A stretch of DNA of 64,000 nt from Sinorhizobium fredii USDA 205 (GTDB lineage: Bacteria > Pseudomonadota > Alphaproteobacteria > Rhizobiales > Rhizobiaceae): assembly GCF_001461695.1 (NCBI RefSeq), contig NZ_AUTC01000024.1:62001-126000 (forward strand), read 5' to 3'. The notes beneath the pieces are model-generated. The model ran no database searches. It worked only from the letters and a program-made list of their open reading frames with translations, and had not been told where the DNA came from. How positions within the stretch are numbered: the stretch's first letter is position 1; the number at the start of each line of letters is the position of its first letter. The position numbers were made by a program, and so were the translations under genes. Shown here piece after piece: positions 45,824 through 55,259 of this stretch.

Positions 45824-46765
45824 ATGTTGGGAAGAACTGCTAACGGCCTCTACTGGATGTTCCGCCATATCGAGCGCGCCGAGAACGGCGCCCGCCTGAT
45901 CGACGCGGGCTTGCGCATGTCGCTGACCCGCAGCGAGTCGAGCGAGGGGGACTGGGACGGCGTGCTGCAGAGCGCCGGTGTGCGCGAACTCTATGACGAA
46001 GTGCACGACACGCTGACGAGCGGCGATGCCATCGATTTCCTGCTGCGCGACCGCGCCAATCCGTCGAGCGTCATGTCCTGCATCGAGGCGGGCCGCCACA
46101 ACGCCCGCATGGTCCGCACGGCGCTGACCCGCGAGACCTGGGAAGCCACCAACGAATGCTGGATCGAGATGAAGGCGATGCTCGCCAAGAAGGCGCGGCC
46201 GGCCGACATGCCCGAGATCATCGACGCCATCAAGCGCCGGGCCGGTCTCATCCGCGGCGCCTTCCACGGCACGATGCTCCGCAACGAAATCTTCAACTTC
46301 TCGCGCATCGGCACCTTCATCGAGCGGGCCGACAACACCTCCCGCATCCTCGATGTGAAATACTACGTGCTGCTGCCGGCCGTCTCGGCCGTCGGGTCGT
46401 CGATGGACAACCTGCAGTGGGAATCGATCCTGCGATCCGTCTCGGCGCACCGCGCCTATGGCTGGGTCTACGATGCGGAGCTCAGGCCGGCCAATATCGC
46501 CGACTTCCTGATCTCGAACGGCCGCATGCCCCGCTCGCTGGCCTACTGCTACGAAAAGATCGTCAGCAATCTCGGCTATCTCGCGCGCGAATACGGCGAC
46601 CGGCATGCCGCCCACGAGACCGCCGAAGAGACGCTCGCTTCGCTTCGCAGCCAGTCGATCAGCGACATCATGGACCGCGGCCTGCACGAATATCTGGAAG
46701 AATTCATCAGCCACAACAACCGTCTCGGCCAGGAAATCACCGACGGCTACCGGTTCTACCAATGA
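45824..46765 (+). CDS. Alpha-E domain protein
   Basis: 313 residues, almost all helical, covering one alpha-E domain (COG2307). The start MLGRTANGLYWMFRHIERAENGARLIDAG, LRDRANPSSVMSCIEAGRHNARMVR and HAAHETAEETL near the end are family-typical. The function is unknown; it co-occurs almost always with the circularly permuted ATP-grasp protein, to which it is sometimes fused, and is thought to be its partner. It starts 4 bases after that gene and ends 16 bases before the transglutaminase-like gene. Confidence 0.87.
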   Translation: MLGRTANGLYWMFRHIERAENGARLIDAGLRMSLTRSESSEGDWDGVLQSAGVRELYDEVHDTLTSGDAIDFLLRDRANPSSVMSCIEAGRHNARMVRTALTRETWEATNECWIEMKAMLAKKARPADMPEIIDAIKRRAGLIRGAFHGTMLRNEIFNFSRIGTFIERADNTSRILDVKYYVLLPAVSAVGSSMDNLQWESILRSVSAHRAYGWVYDAELRPANIADFLISNGRMPRSLAYCYEKIVSNLGYLAREYGDRHAAHETAEETLASLRSQSISDIMDRGLHEYLEEFISHNNRLGQEITDGYRFYQ

Positions 46766-46781
46766 GGCCCGGGAGAGTGGA

Positions 46782-47636
46782 ATGCATCTGAAAATCAGCC
46801 ACACGACCGAGTACCACTACGACGAGCCGGTGCCCTATGCGCTGCAGCGCCTGCGGCTGACCCCAACGACGCAGCCCGGTCAGACGGTCCTGAACTGGCG
46901 GACGCTCGTCGAAGGCGCCGCGGTCGAAGTCAGCTACGACGACCACTTCGGCAACCGCACCCACCTCGTCAGTGTCGACGCGGATCGGACGACCTTCCGC
47001 ATCGAGGCGAGCGGCGAAGTGGAGACAGAGGACCGGTCCGGCGTCTTCGGGGCGCATCAGTCCTACGTGCCGCTCTGGCTCTATGCCCGCGAGACCCCAC
47101 TCAGCAAGGCGGGCAAGCTGATCCGCGAGCTTGCGAAAGCCGCAGAGGGTTCAACGGATCTCGAGCGCATGCACGCGCTGATGGGGATCATTCACGATAG
47201 CGTCGCATATGAACCGGGTGAGACGCAGGCCGGCACCACCGCCGAGGAGGCACTGGAACGCGGCAAGGGCGTCTGCCAGGATCACGCCCATATCCTCGTC
47301 TCGGCGGCGCGCACCCTCGGCCTGCCGGCTCGCTACGTCTCAGGCTATCTGATGGTCGAAGGCCATCCCGAGCAGACAGCAAGCCACGCCTGGGCCGATG
47401 TGCACTTACCCGGCCTCGGCTGGGTCGGCTTCGATCCCGCCAACAAGATCTGCCCTGACGATCGCTATGTCCGAGTCGCCACTGGCCTTTGCTACCGCGA
47501 TGCCGCGCCCGTCTCCGGCTTGGTCCACGGCGTCGCCAGCGAGACTCTGAAGGTGGCGGTTACGGTGGAGCGGCAGGGGCAGCAGCAGTCGCAAAGCCAG
47601 GGCCGAGGTGAACAGAGCCAGACGCAGAGCCAGTGA
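46782..47636 (+). CDS. Transglutaminase-like cysteine protein with Gln-rich tail
   Basis: 284 residues. An N-terminal beta domain (MHLKISHTTEYHYDEPVPYALQ) precedes a transglutaminase-like core with the catalytic triad Cys165 (GKGVCQDHAH), His202 (ASHAWADVHL) and Asp218 (VGFDPANK). The last 22 or so residues are nearly all Gln, Ser, Gly, Arg and Thr, an unusual low-complexity tail. The core may act as a peptidase or amide-exchanging enzyme on the ATP-grasp product. It is the third gene of the cassette, with a GAGAG site before the ATG. The proteasome-like Anbu gene that often completes this cassette is absent; a RIME element follows. Confidence 0.85.
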   Translation: MHLKISHTTEYHYDEPVPYALQRLRLTPTTQPGQTVLNWRTLVEGAAVEVSYDDHFGNRTHLVSVDADRTTFRIEASGEVETEDRSGVFGAHQSYVPLWLYARETPLSKAGKLIRELAKAAEGSTDLERMHALMGIIHDSVAYEPGETQAGTTAEEALERGKGVCQDHAHILVSAARTLGLPARYVSGYLMVEGHPEQTASHAWADVHLPGLGWVGFDPANKICPDDRYVRVATGLCYRDAAPVSGLVHGVASETLKVAVTVERQGQQQSQSQGRGEQSQTQSQ

Positions 47637-47675
47637 TGGCGAAGGGGCATTGGCGCCGAAAATCGACGCGAGCGT

Positions 47676-47803
47676 TTGCCCCTCATCCGGCCTGCCGGCC
47701 ACCTTCTCCCCGCAGGCGGGGCGAAGGAGACTCGTGGCGCCCGCTCAGTCCCCTCTCCCCGTCAGAACGGGGAGAGGGTTAGTCCTCGGGTTAAACCCGA
47801 GGA
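47676..47803 (-). repeat. RIME-type mosaic element, copy 4 (inverted)
   Basis: About 128 bp in the opposite orientation to the other copies: TTGCCCCTCATCCGG at the left and the CCTCGGGTTAAACCCGAGG palindrome at the right. The extra palindrome is shared with copy 2. It lies between the convergent transglutaminase and arabinonate-dehydratase genes. Confidence 0.82.
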
Positions 47804-47824
47804 GACGGACGAGCGTCCGCTCCA

Positions 47825-49570
47825 TCAATGGCTGTCGCGATCCATCGGAATGCGGTCGCCCCGCGCCCCGACCAGGAAGTCGAGATCGGCGCCGGTGTCG
47901 GCCTGCATGACGGTCTTGATGTAGAGGCCGCCATAGCCGCCGGTGAGCGGCTTGACCGGCGAAACCCAGGCCGCGTGGCGACGGGCAAGCTCCTCGTCGG
48001 AGACATGGAGCTGCAGCGTGCGGTTGGGGATGTCGACTTCGATCAGGTCGCCGTTTTCGACAAGCGCCAGCGGCCCGCCTTCGGCGGCTTCCGGTGCGGT
48101 ATGGAGGATGACGGTCCCGTAGGCCGTCCCCGACATGCGCGCGTCCGAAATGCGGATCATGTCGGTGATGCCCTTCTTCAGGACCTTGGTCGGCAGGCCC
48201 ATATTGCCGACCTCGGCCATGCCCGGATATCCCTTCGGCCCGCAATATTTCAGCACCATGATGCAGGTCTCGTCGATGTCGAGATCCTCGCGGTTGATGC
48301 GGGCGTGATAGTCCTCAATGCTTTCGAAGACCACCGCGCGGCCCTTGTGCTGCATCAGATGCGGCGAGGCGGCGGACGGCTTCAGGACGGCGCCCCGCGG
48401 CGCCAGATTGCCGCGCAGCACCGCGATGCCGCCGGACTTCGTCAGCGCCTTTTCCTTGGGCAGGATCACGTCTTCGTTGTAATTGGTAACGCCCTTGACG
48501 TCGTTCCAGATCGTATCGCCGCTGACGGTGATGGCATCGTTGTGCAGGAGCCCCATCTCGGCGACGGCCTTGATGACGACCGGCAGGCCGCCCGCGTAGT
48601 AGAACTCCTCCATCAGATACTTGCCGGAGGGCTGAAGGTTGACAATCGTCGGCACGTCGCGGCCGAGCCTGTCCCAATCGTCGAGCGAAAGATCGACGCC
48701 GATACGGCCGGCAAGTGCGAGCAGATGCAGCACGGCATTGGTCGAGCCGCCGACCGCGCCGTTGACGCGGATGGCGTTTTCGAAAGCCTGCTTGGTCAGG
48801 ATGTCCGAGGGCCTCAGGTCTTCCTTGACCATCTCGACGATGCGGCGGCCGGTAAGCTGCGACATCACCCGCCGGCGGGCGTCGACCGCCGGAATGGCGG
48901 CATTGCCGGAGAGCGTCATGCCGAGCGCCTCGGCCATCGACGCCATCGTCGAGGCCGTACCCATGGTCATACAGCTTCCTGCCGAACGGGCCATGCCTTG
49001 TTCGGCATCCATGAACTCTTCCAGCGTCATCTCGCCGGACTTGACCATTTCCGAGAACTGCCAGATCGCCGTGCCGGATCCAACGTCCTTGCCGCGCCAC
49101 TTGCCGTTCAGCATCGGGCCGCCGGAAACGACGATCGCCGGAATGTCGACGCTCGCCGCGCCCATCAGCAGGCTGGGGGTCGTCTTGTCGCAGCCGCCGA
49201 GCAGCACGACGCCATCGACCGGATTGCCGCGGATCGACTCTTCGACGTCCATGGCTGCGAGGTTGCGGAACATCATCGCCGTCGGGCGAAGCGTGCTTTC
49301 GCCGGTCGAAAACACCGGGAATTCAACAGGAAAGCCGCCCGCCTCGTAGACGCCGCGCTTCACGCGCTCTGCAAGGTCGCGCAGATGCGCGTTGCAGGGG
49401 GTCAGCTCCGACCAGGTGTTGCAGATGCCGATGATCGGCCGGCCGTCGAAGGTATCGGCGGGCAGCCCCTGATTCTTCATCCAGGAGCGGTGCATGATGG
49501 CATTCTTGCCCGTACCGCCGAACCAGTCCTGCGAACGCAGCTTGCGCGGCCACTCAGCTTTCTTCTTCAT
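47825..49570 (-). CDS. L-arabinonate dehydratase (IlvD/Edd family)
   Basis: 581 residues. The Fe-S dehydratase cysteines are visible in GICNTWSELTPCNAHL, VLLGGCDKTTPSLL and SAGSCMTMGTAST, with the Mg-carbamylated Lys region near the first two. The N-terminus MKKKAEWPRKLRSQDWFGG and the chain as a whole closely resemble the characterised Rhizobium leguminosarum L-arabinonate dehydratase, which dehydrates L-arabinonate (also D-fuconate, D-galactonate) to the 2-keto-3-deoxy acid. The ATG at 49570 matches that protein. It is the last gene of the leftward chvE operon. Confidence 0.92.
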   Translation of the reverse strand: MKKKAEWPRKLRSQDWFGGTGKNAIMHRSWMKNQGLPADTFDGRPIIGICNTWSELTPCNAHLRDLAERVKRGVYEAGGFPVEFPVFSTGESTLRPTAMMFRNLAAMDVEESIRGNPVDGVVLLGGCDKTTPSLLMGAASVDIPAIVVSGGPMLNGKWRGKDVGSGTAIWQFSEMVKSGEMTLEEFMDAEQGMARSAGSCMTMGTASTMASMAEALGMTLSGNAAIPAVDARRRVMSQLTGRRIVEMVKEDLRPSDILTKQAFENAIRVNGAVGGSTNAVLHLLALAGRIGVDLSLDDWDRLGRDVPTIVNLQPSGKYLMEEFYYAGGLPVVIKAVAEMGLLHNDAITVSGDTIWNDVKGVTNYNEDVILPKEKALTKSGGIAVLRGNLAPRGAVLKPSAASPHLMQHKGRAVVFESIEDYHARINREDLDIDETCIMVLKYCGPKGYPGMAEVGNMGLPTKVLKKGITDMIRISDARMSGTAYGTVILHTAPEAAEGGPLALVENGDLIEVDIPNRTLQLHVSDEELARRHAAWVSPVKPLTGGYGGLYIKTVMQADTGADLDFLVGARGDRIPMDRDSH

Positions 49571-49665
49571 GTTTTCCTTCCTTCGGGCCCGTGGGGCGGG
49601 CGGGAACACGTCGGCTTGGAGCGGGAAGCGGAAGGCATCTGCCCTCCGCATCCCGCTCTTGGGTT

Positions 49666-51099
49666 TTAAGCCAGCGTGTAGGCTGTCTTGACGGTTGTGT
49701 AGAATTCGGCGGCGTATTTGCCCTGTTCGCGCGGGCCGTGGGAGGAGCCCTTGCGGCCGCCGAACGGCACGTGGAAATCGACGCCGGCGGTCGGCAGGTT
49801 GACCATCACCATGCCGGCTTCCGAGTTGCGCTTGAAATGCGTCGCATGCTTGAGGCTCGTCGTGGCGATGCCGGAGGAAAGCCCGAACGGCGTGTCGTTG
49901 GCGACGGCCAGCGCCTCGTCATAGTCCTTCACCCGGATGACGGCGGCGACCGGTCCGAAGATCTCCTCGCGGGAAATCCGCATTGCATTCGTCGCCTCGG
50001 TGAACAGCGCCGGCTGCAGATAGAAACCGGGCGTGTCGCGCGAAATGAGCTCGCCGCCGAAGGCGAGCCTGGCGCCTTCCTGTTTGCCGATGGCGATATA
50101 GTCGGTGTCCTGGTTCAACTGGCTCTGATCGACCACCGGCCCGATATGGGTGCCGGCCTTCAGGGCGTCGTCGACGACGAGCCCCTTCATCCGTTCCCCC
50201 ATTGCCGCGACGAACTTGTCATGGATGCCCTCGGTGACGATGACCCGCGACGAGGCGGTGCAGCGCTGGCCGGTCGAGAAGAAGGCCGAATTGACCGCCG
50301 CCTCGACGGCAACCGAAAGATCGGCATCGTCGAGCACCACGAACGGGTTCTTGCCGCCCATCTCGAGCTGGAACTTGCGATTGTGCTCGACCGAGGCCAT
50401 CGCGACGCGTTTGCCGGTGCCGACCGAACCGGTGAACGTGATCGCCTGGACGTCCGGGCTATCGAGCATCGCCTGGCCGACCACCGAGCCCTTGCCCATG
50501 ACGAGGTTCAGCACGCCCTTCGGCAGGCCGGCGCGATGGAGGATGTCGACGATCGCCCAGGAGCAACCCGGCACCAGTTCGGCCGGTTTGAAGACGATGG
50601 TATTGCCGTAAGCCAACGCCGGGGCGATCTTCCAGGCCGGGATGGCGATCGGGAAGTTCCATGGCGTGATGATGCCGACGACGCCGACCGCCTCGCGGCT
50701 GATCTCGACGCCGATATTCGGGCGCACCGACGGCAGCGTCTCACCGGCAAGGCGCAGGCATTCGCCGGCGAAGAAATCGAAGATCTGGCTGGCGCGGATC
50801 GTCTCGCCGATGCCTTCGGCGAGCGTCTTGCCCTCTTCGCGTGACAAGAGTCGGCCGAGTTCGTCCTTGCGGACGAGGATTTCGTCGGCGGTTTTCCTGA
50901 GGACGGCGTGGCGCTCGAGGATGCCGGAGCGCGACCAGGCCGGAAAGGCGGCCTTCGCCGCGGCGATCGCGGCTGAAGCATCTTCGGCGCTGGCGCGGGC
51001 ATATTCGCCAACGACGTCGTTGGTGTTCGAGGGGTTGACGTTGGCAATACCATCGCCGCCGACCCATTCGCCGGCAATCAGGTTCTGGTGGAGTGTCAT
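49666..51099 (-). CDS. Aldehyde dehydrogenase, probable alpha-ketoglutaric semialdehyde dehydrogenase
   Basis: 477 residues of the NAD(P)-dependent ALDH superfamily. The catalytic Cys lies in FSTGQRCTASSRVIV, the general-base Glu in QLEMGGKNPFVV, and the cofactor segments ITPWNFPIAIPAWK and FTGSVGTGKRVA are present. The context (arabinonate dehydratase downstream, GguC upstream) points to oxidation of 2,5-dioxopentanoate to 2-oxoglutarate, the last step of the non-phosphorylative L-arabinose pathway. Other semialdehyde substrates cannot be excluded from sequence alone. Confidence 0.87.
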   Translation of the reverse strand: MTLHQNLIAGEWVGGDGIANVNPSNTNDVVGEYARASAEDASAAIAAAKAAFPAWSRSGILERHAVLRKTADEILVRKDELGRLLSREEGKTLAEGIGETIRASQIFDFFAGECLRLAGETLPSVRPNIGVEISREAVGVVGIITPWNFPIAIPAWKIAPALAYGNTIVFKPAELVPGCSWAIVDILHRAGLPKGVLNLVMGKGSVVGQAMLDSPDVQAITFTGSVGTGKRVAMASVEHNRKFQLEMGGKNPFVVLDDADLSVAVEAAVNSAFFSTGQRCTASSRVIVTEGIHDKFVAAMGERMKGLVVDDALKAGTHIGPVVDQSQLNQDTDYIAIGKQEGARLAFGGELISRDTPGFYLQPALFTEATNAMRISREEIFGPVAAVIRVKDYDEALAVANDTPFGLSSGIATTSLKHATHFKRNSEAGMVMVNLPTAGVDFHVPFGGRKGSSHGPREQGKYAAEFYTTVKTAYTLA

Positions 51100-51171
51100 G
51101 GGCTTCAGCCTTCCTTGTCTTCTTGTCGCAAGCGGCCGCCCGTCGCGGCCTGCCGTGCTATAACAGATATA

Positions 51172-52203
51172 TCAGAGCTGATGTATGGCGATCTCTTCTT
51201 CAGCGGCGATTGCCAGCGGATTTCGCAGCGCAAGGCCGAAATCCTTGGCCTCGATCTCGAAGACGTCTCCCGCTTCGGTGCGGATGCCGTCGCCGAAGGA
51301 CAGCGTCGCAGTTCCGAACATGTGCACATGCACGTCGCCGGGTGCGCGGAAGAGACCGTATTTGAAGTGGTGATATTCCAGGTTGGCGAAGCTGTGCGAC
51401 ATGTTGGCTTCGCCCGAGAGGAACGGCTTTTCCCAGAGGACCTTGCCGCCGCGCAGGATTCGCGAAGTGCCGCGGATGTCGTTCGGCGCCGCACCGATGC
51501 GGATTTCCGGGCCGAAGCTGGCCTGCCTGAGCTTCGAATGCGCCAGCCACAGATAATTGACCCGCTCGGTCTTGTGGTCGGAGAATTCGTTGGCGACCGC
51601 AAAGCCCAGACGATAGGGCACGCCCTTGTCGGAGATGACGTAGATGCCGGCCATTTCCGGCTCCTCGCCGCCGTCCTCGGCAAAGGAAGGCGACGTCAGC
51701 GGCTCACCCGGGGCGACCGCGGCCGTGCCGTTGCCCTTGTAGAACCACTCCGGCTGGACGCCCTTTTCGCCCGGCTTCGGCTTGCCGCCCTCGAGCCCCA
51801 TGCGGAACATCTTCATCGAGTCGGTCAGCGTTTCCTCGGCCGCCTCGGTCGTCTTCTTGTGCATCGCGTCGCGCGTTGCGGCGGAACCGAGATGCGTCAG
51901 CCCGGTGCCCGTCAGATGCAGGTGCCCCGGATCGGGGTGGGTGATCGGCGGCAGCATCCGCCCCTCGGCATAGACCTCATCGAGATCGATCGCCTCTCCG
52001 AGACCCTTGGCTTCAATCACCTCCTTGAGGCTCCTGCCGCCATTTGCCGCTTCCATTGCCAATGCGTAGACGCTTTCCGCGCCCTTGACGACGTGCGCCG
52101 TTTCGCCCGGCACCCGCACTGCGACTGCAATCGATCCGTCTTGCTTCCTGACTTGGGAAATCAGCACGTTTCTATCCTTCCTGATCGAGTTGGCTTCGGA
52201 CAT
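51172..52203 (-). CDS. gguC: GguC, fumarylacetoacetate-hydrolase-family protein
   Basis: 343 residues. The C-terminal two thirds form a FAH-type beta-roll with acidic metal ligands (EDGGEEPEMAGIYVIS, then the Asp of EFSDHKTER). It matches GguC, encoded after chvE-gguAB in Agrobacterium, and the AraD1-type enzyme proposed in other bacteria to dehydrate L-2-keto-3-deoxyarabonate to alpha-ketoglutaric semialdehyde. In this operon that role would link the arabinonate dehydratase to the aldehyde dehydrogenase. The ATG at 52203 starts the conserved protein. Confidence 0.87.
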   Translation of the reverse strand: MSEANSIRKDRNVLISQVRKQDGSIAVAVRVPGETAHVVKGAESVYALAMEAANGGRSLKEVIEAKGLGEAIDLDEVYAEGRMLPPITHPDPGHLHLTGTGLTHLGSAATRDAMHKKTTEAAEETLTDSMKMFRMGLEGGKPKPGEKGVQPEWFYKGNGTAAVAPGEPLTSPSFAEDGGEEPEMAGIYVISDKGVPYRLGFAVANEFSDHKTERVNYLWLAHSKLRQASFGPEIRIGAAPNDIRGTSRILRGGKVLWEKPFLSGEANMSHSFANLEYHHFKYGLFRAPGDVHVHMFGTATLSFGDGIRTEAGDVFEIEAKDFGLALRNPLAIAAEEEIAIHQL

Positions 52204-52321
52204 GTGTTTCCATGAGGAAAGACAATGCTCCGCCTCGAGAGTGGCTCGCGCCACCCAGCTATGGCAGCCTCGCCAGCTGCCCATTCATGATGTGGTCAAT
52301 GGGAGCTGACCGGAAATCCGA

Positions 52322-53536
52322 TCAGCCCTTGCCTTTGTTCTTGTTGTAGACGTCGAAGAACACGGCTGCGAGCAGCACGAGGCCCTTGATGAGCTGCTGG
52401 TAGTCGATGCCGATGCCCATGATCGACATGCCGTTGTTCATCACGCCCATGATGAAGGCGCCGATCACCGCACCGGTGATCTTGCCAACGCCGCCCGAGG
52501 CCGACGCGCCGCCAATGAAGCAGGCCGCGATGACGTCGAGCTCGAAGCCGACGCCTGCCTTCGGGGTCGCCGAATTCAGCCGCGCCGTGATGATCATGCC
52601 GGCAAGCGCCGCGAGCACGCCCATGTTGACGAAGGCATAGAAGGTCAGCCGCTCGGTATTGATGCCGGAGAGCTTGGTGGCCTTCTCGTTGCCGCCCATG
52701 GCGTAGACCCGGCGACCGATCGTCGAGCGCGTCGTGATGAAGGTATAGGCGGCGATCAGCACGCCCATGACGATGAGGACGTTCGGCAGGCCGCGATAGG
52801 TCGAAAGCTGGAAACCGATGAACAGGGCGACGACGCCGATCACCGCCATCTGGACCGCGAAGAAGACGAACGGCTCGTTCTCGGTACCGTGCTGGTCATT
52901 GATGCGACGATTGCGCAGGCCGGCATAGATCGCATATCCGACCAGCGCCAGGACCGCGACGAGCGCCACCATGTTCTTGATGACCTCGGGGCTCGGGTTG
53001 AGGAAGTAGAGAAAATCAGGAACGAAGCCGGTCGAGAGAATCTGGAAATCCTTGGGGAACGGCCCGATCGGACGTCCGCCCAGCACGACGTAGGTCAAGC
53101 CGCGGAACACCAGCATACCGGCGAGCGTGACGATGAAGGACGGGATCTTCTGATAGGCCACCCAATAGCCCTGCGCCGCCCCCATGATGCCGCCGACGAC
53201 AAGACAGGCGGGAACGACGACGATGGCCGGCAGACCCCATTTTACCAGCATGATCGCCGAAATCGCCCCGACAAAGGCGACGATCGAGCCGACCGACAGA
53301 TCGATGTGACCGGCCACGATGATCAGCAGCATGCCGAGCGCCATGATGACGATGAAGGAGTTCTGCAGAACCAGGTTCGTGAGGTTGACCGGTCTGAAGA
53401 GGACGCCGCTGGTGACGAACTGGAAGAACAGCATGATGATCACGAGCGCGACCAGGAGGCCGTATTCGCGGATGTTGTTCCTGAGGTAGTCCCCGATCGA
53501 CGGTTTGGTGGTGTGGGTGCTCGTATCGGCGACCAT
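52322..53536 (-). CDS. gguB: Sugar ABC transporter permease GguB
   Basis: 404-residue inner-membrane permease of the RbsC/XylH type with about ten or more spans. LGMLLIIVAGHIDLSVGSIVAFVGA and GGNEKATKLSGINTERL are the family signatures (the second meets the ATPase). The extended loop near residues 200-240 is typical of the longer XylH/GguB group. The start codon overlaps the gguA stop (TAATG), so it is coupled to the ATPase gene. It serves the ChvE-dependent importer. Confidence 0.94.
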   Translation of the reverse strand: MVADTSTHTTKPSIGDYLRNNIREYGLLVALVIIMLFFQFVTSGVLFRPVNLTNLVLQNSFIVIMALGMLLIIVAGHIDLSVGSIVAFVGAISAIMLVKWGLPAIVVVPACLVVGGIMGAAQGYWVAYQKIPSFIVTLAGMLVFRGLTYVVLGGRPIGPFPKDFQILSTGFVPDFLYFLNPSPEVIKNMVALVAVLALVGYAIYAGLRNRRINDQHGTENEPFVFFAVQMAVIGVVALFIGFQLSTYRGLPNVLIVMGVLIAAYTFITTRSTIGRRVYAMGGNEKATKLSGINTERLTFYAFVNMGVLAALAGMIITARLNSATPKAGVGFELDVIAACFIGGASASGGVGKITGAVIGAFIMGVMNNGMSIMGIGIDYQQLIKGLVLLAAVFFDVYNKNKGKG

Positions 53537-55071
53537 TAGTGTTTCTCCCCTGAACGCATGATGGCCCGCATGATCGATTCCTGACTCGCTTCCTCCTTGG
53601 AAAGCTCCGCCACGATGCGGCCCTCGTTCATGACATAGATGCGATCGCAGGTTCCGAGCAGTTCCGGCATCTCCGACGAGATCATCAGGATGCCTTTGCC
53701 CTCGGCTGCGAGCTGGTTGATGATGGTGTAGATCTCATATTTCGCGCCGATGTCGATACCGCGGGTCGGCTCGTCGAGTATGAGGACTTCGGGATTGGTG
53801 AACAGCCACTTGGACAACACGACTTTCTGCTGGTTGCCGCCCGAAAGGTTGACCGCCTCCTGATAGATCGAATGCGAACGGATTCGGAGCTTGTTGCGGT
53901 AGTCACCCGCGACCTTCCTCTCCTGTCGTTCGTCGATGACGCCATTCGCAGCCACGGCGCTCAAATTGGCGAGCGTCGTGTTCTCCTTGATATTGTTGAT
54001 CAGCACGAGACCCAGCTGCTTGCGGTCCTCCGTCACATAGGCGAGGCCCGCCTTGATCGCCTTGGGAATCGTGCTGACGTCCACCGGCTGGCCGCGCATC
54101 GTCACCTCGCCGGTGATCTTGTGCCCCCACGACTTGCCGAAGATGCTCATCGCCGTCTCGGTGCGGCCGGCGCCCATCAGACCGGCAATGCCGACGACCT
54201 CGCCGGCCCGAACCTTGAAGCCGACATCGTGCAGGAACTGCCGGTCGCGGTGATGCTGGTGGAAGACGTTCCAGTTCTTCACCTCGAGCAGCGTATCGCC
54301 GATCTTCGGCTCGCGCGGCGGGTAGCGGTCTTCCATCGCCCGACCGACCATGCCCTTGATGATCCGGTCCTCGCTGATGTCTTCCTTGTGACAGTCGAGC
54401 GTCTCAACCGTGCCGCCATCGCGCAGGATGGTGATCTGGTCGGCGACCTTCTTAATCTCGTTCAGCTTGTGCGAAATGATGATCGAGGTCATGCCCTGAT
54501 TGCGGAACTCCATGAGCAGCTTCAAAAGCGCGTCGGAGTCGTTTTCGTTGAGCGAAGCGGTCGGCTCGTCGAGGATCAGCAACCGCACCTTCTTGGAAAG
54601 CGCCTTGGCGATTTCCACCAGTTGCTGCTTGCCGACGCCGATGTCGGTGATCAGCGTCGCGGGGGATTCGGTGAGGCCTACCTTCTTGAGCAGCGCCTGC
54701 GTCCGGGAGAAGGTCTGCGGCCAATGAATGACGCCCTTGTCGGCGATCTCGTTGCCGAGAAAGATGTTCTCCGCGATCGACAGCAGCGGAACGAGCGCCA
54801 GTTCCTGATGGATGATGATGATGCCGAGCTCTTCGCTGTCGGCGATCGTGCCGAAGCGACGCTCCTCGTTATCATAATGGATCTCGCCCTCGTAGGTGCC
54901 GGCCGGATAGACGCCGCTCAGCACCTTCATCAAGGTCGACTTGCCGGCGCCGTTTTCGCCGACCAGGGCATGGATCTCGCCTTCGCGGACCTTGAACGAG
55001 ACGTTGTCCAGCGCCTTGACGCCTGGGAACGTCTTCGTGATGCCCCGCATTTCAAGAATGATGTTGTCCAT
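53536..55071 (-). CDS. gguA: Sugar ABC transporter ATP-binding protein GguA
   Basis: 511 residues with two ABC domains, as in RbsA/MmsA. Walker [10 protein letters not shown] is at 38-46; [13 protein letters not shown] replaces the usual signature in the first half; the second half (from about 260) has a degenerate Walker A (GLMGAGRTE), [16 protein letters not shown] and [12 protein letters not shown]. The GALA-type second site is normal for this family. It is separated from chvE by 188 bases that contain a strong hairpin, which fits lower expression of the ATPase than of the binding protein. Confidence 0.94.
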   Translation of the reverse strand: MDNIILEMRGITKTFPGVKALDNVSFKVREGEIHALVGENGAGKSTLMKVLSGVYPAGTYEGEIHYDNEERRFGTIADSEELGIIIIHQELALVPLLSIAENIFLGNEIADKGVIHWPQTFSRTQALLKKVGLTESPATLITDIGVGKQQLVEIAKALSKKVRLLILDEPTASLNENDSDALLKLLMEFRNQGMTSIIISHKLNEIKKVADQITILRDGGTVETLDCHKEDISEDRIIKGMVGRAMEDRYPPREPKIGDTLLEVKNWNVFHQHHRDRQFLHDVGFKVRAGEVVGIAGLMGAGRTETAMSIFGKSWGHKITGEVTMRGQPVDVSTIPKAIKAGLAYVTEDRKQLGLVLINNIKENTTLANLSAVAANGVIDERQERKVAGDYRNKLRIRSHSIYQEAVNLSGGNQQKVVLSKWLFTNPEVLILDEPTRGIDIGAKYEIYTIINQLAAEGKGILMISSEMPELLGTCDRIYVMNEGRIVAELSKEEASQESIMRAIMRSGEKH

Positions 55072-55224
55072 ATTCAGCCATTCCAGCGGCAATCTGCGAG
55101 AGACTGCAGGCTTCCTCCCGCTGCATGGCGCCCGGATCGGTCGAGATCCGGGGAGCCGATGAGCAGTTCAAATTATCACAGCGACCATGGTGCGTCTGCA
55201 AAGATGCACGTCGCATCAGGCGAT

Positions 55225-55250
55225 AGGGTCCGCGGTTAGCCGCGGACCCT
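55225..55250 (-). promoter_or_regulatory. Perfect hairpin between chvE and gguA
   Basis: Arms AGGGTCCGCGG (55225-55235) and CCGCGGACCCT (55240-55250) with loop TTAG, starting 9 bases after the chvE stop. It has no T-tract, so it is more likely to protect the 3' end of a processed chvE mRNA or attenuate than to end all transcription. Confidence 0.65.
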
Positions 55251-55259
55251 TGAGCCAGA

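Noticed and set aside
44461..45825. 454-codon minus-strand frame opposite the ATP-grasp gene
   Set aside because: Antisense shadow; the plus-strand protein has conserved motifs throughout.
53872..55239. 455-codon plus-strand frame opposite gguA
   Set aside because: Antisense shadow of the ATPase gene, with low-complexity composition.
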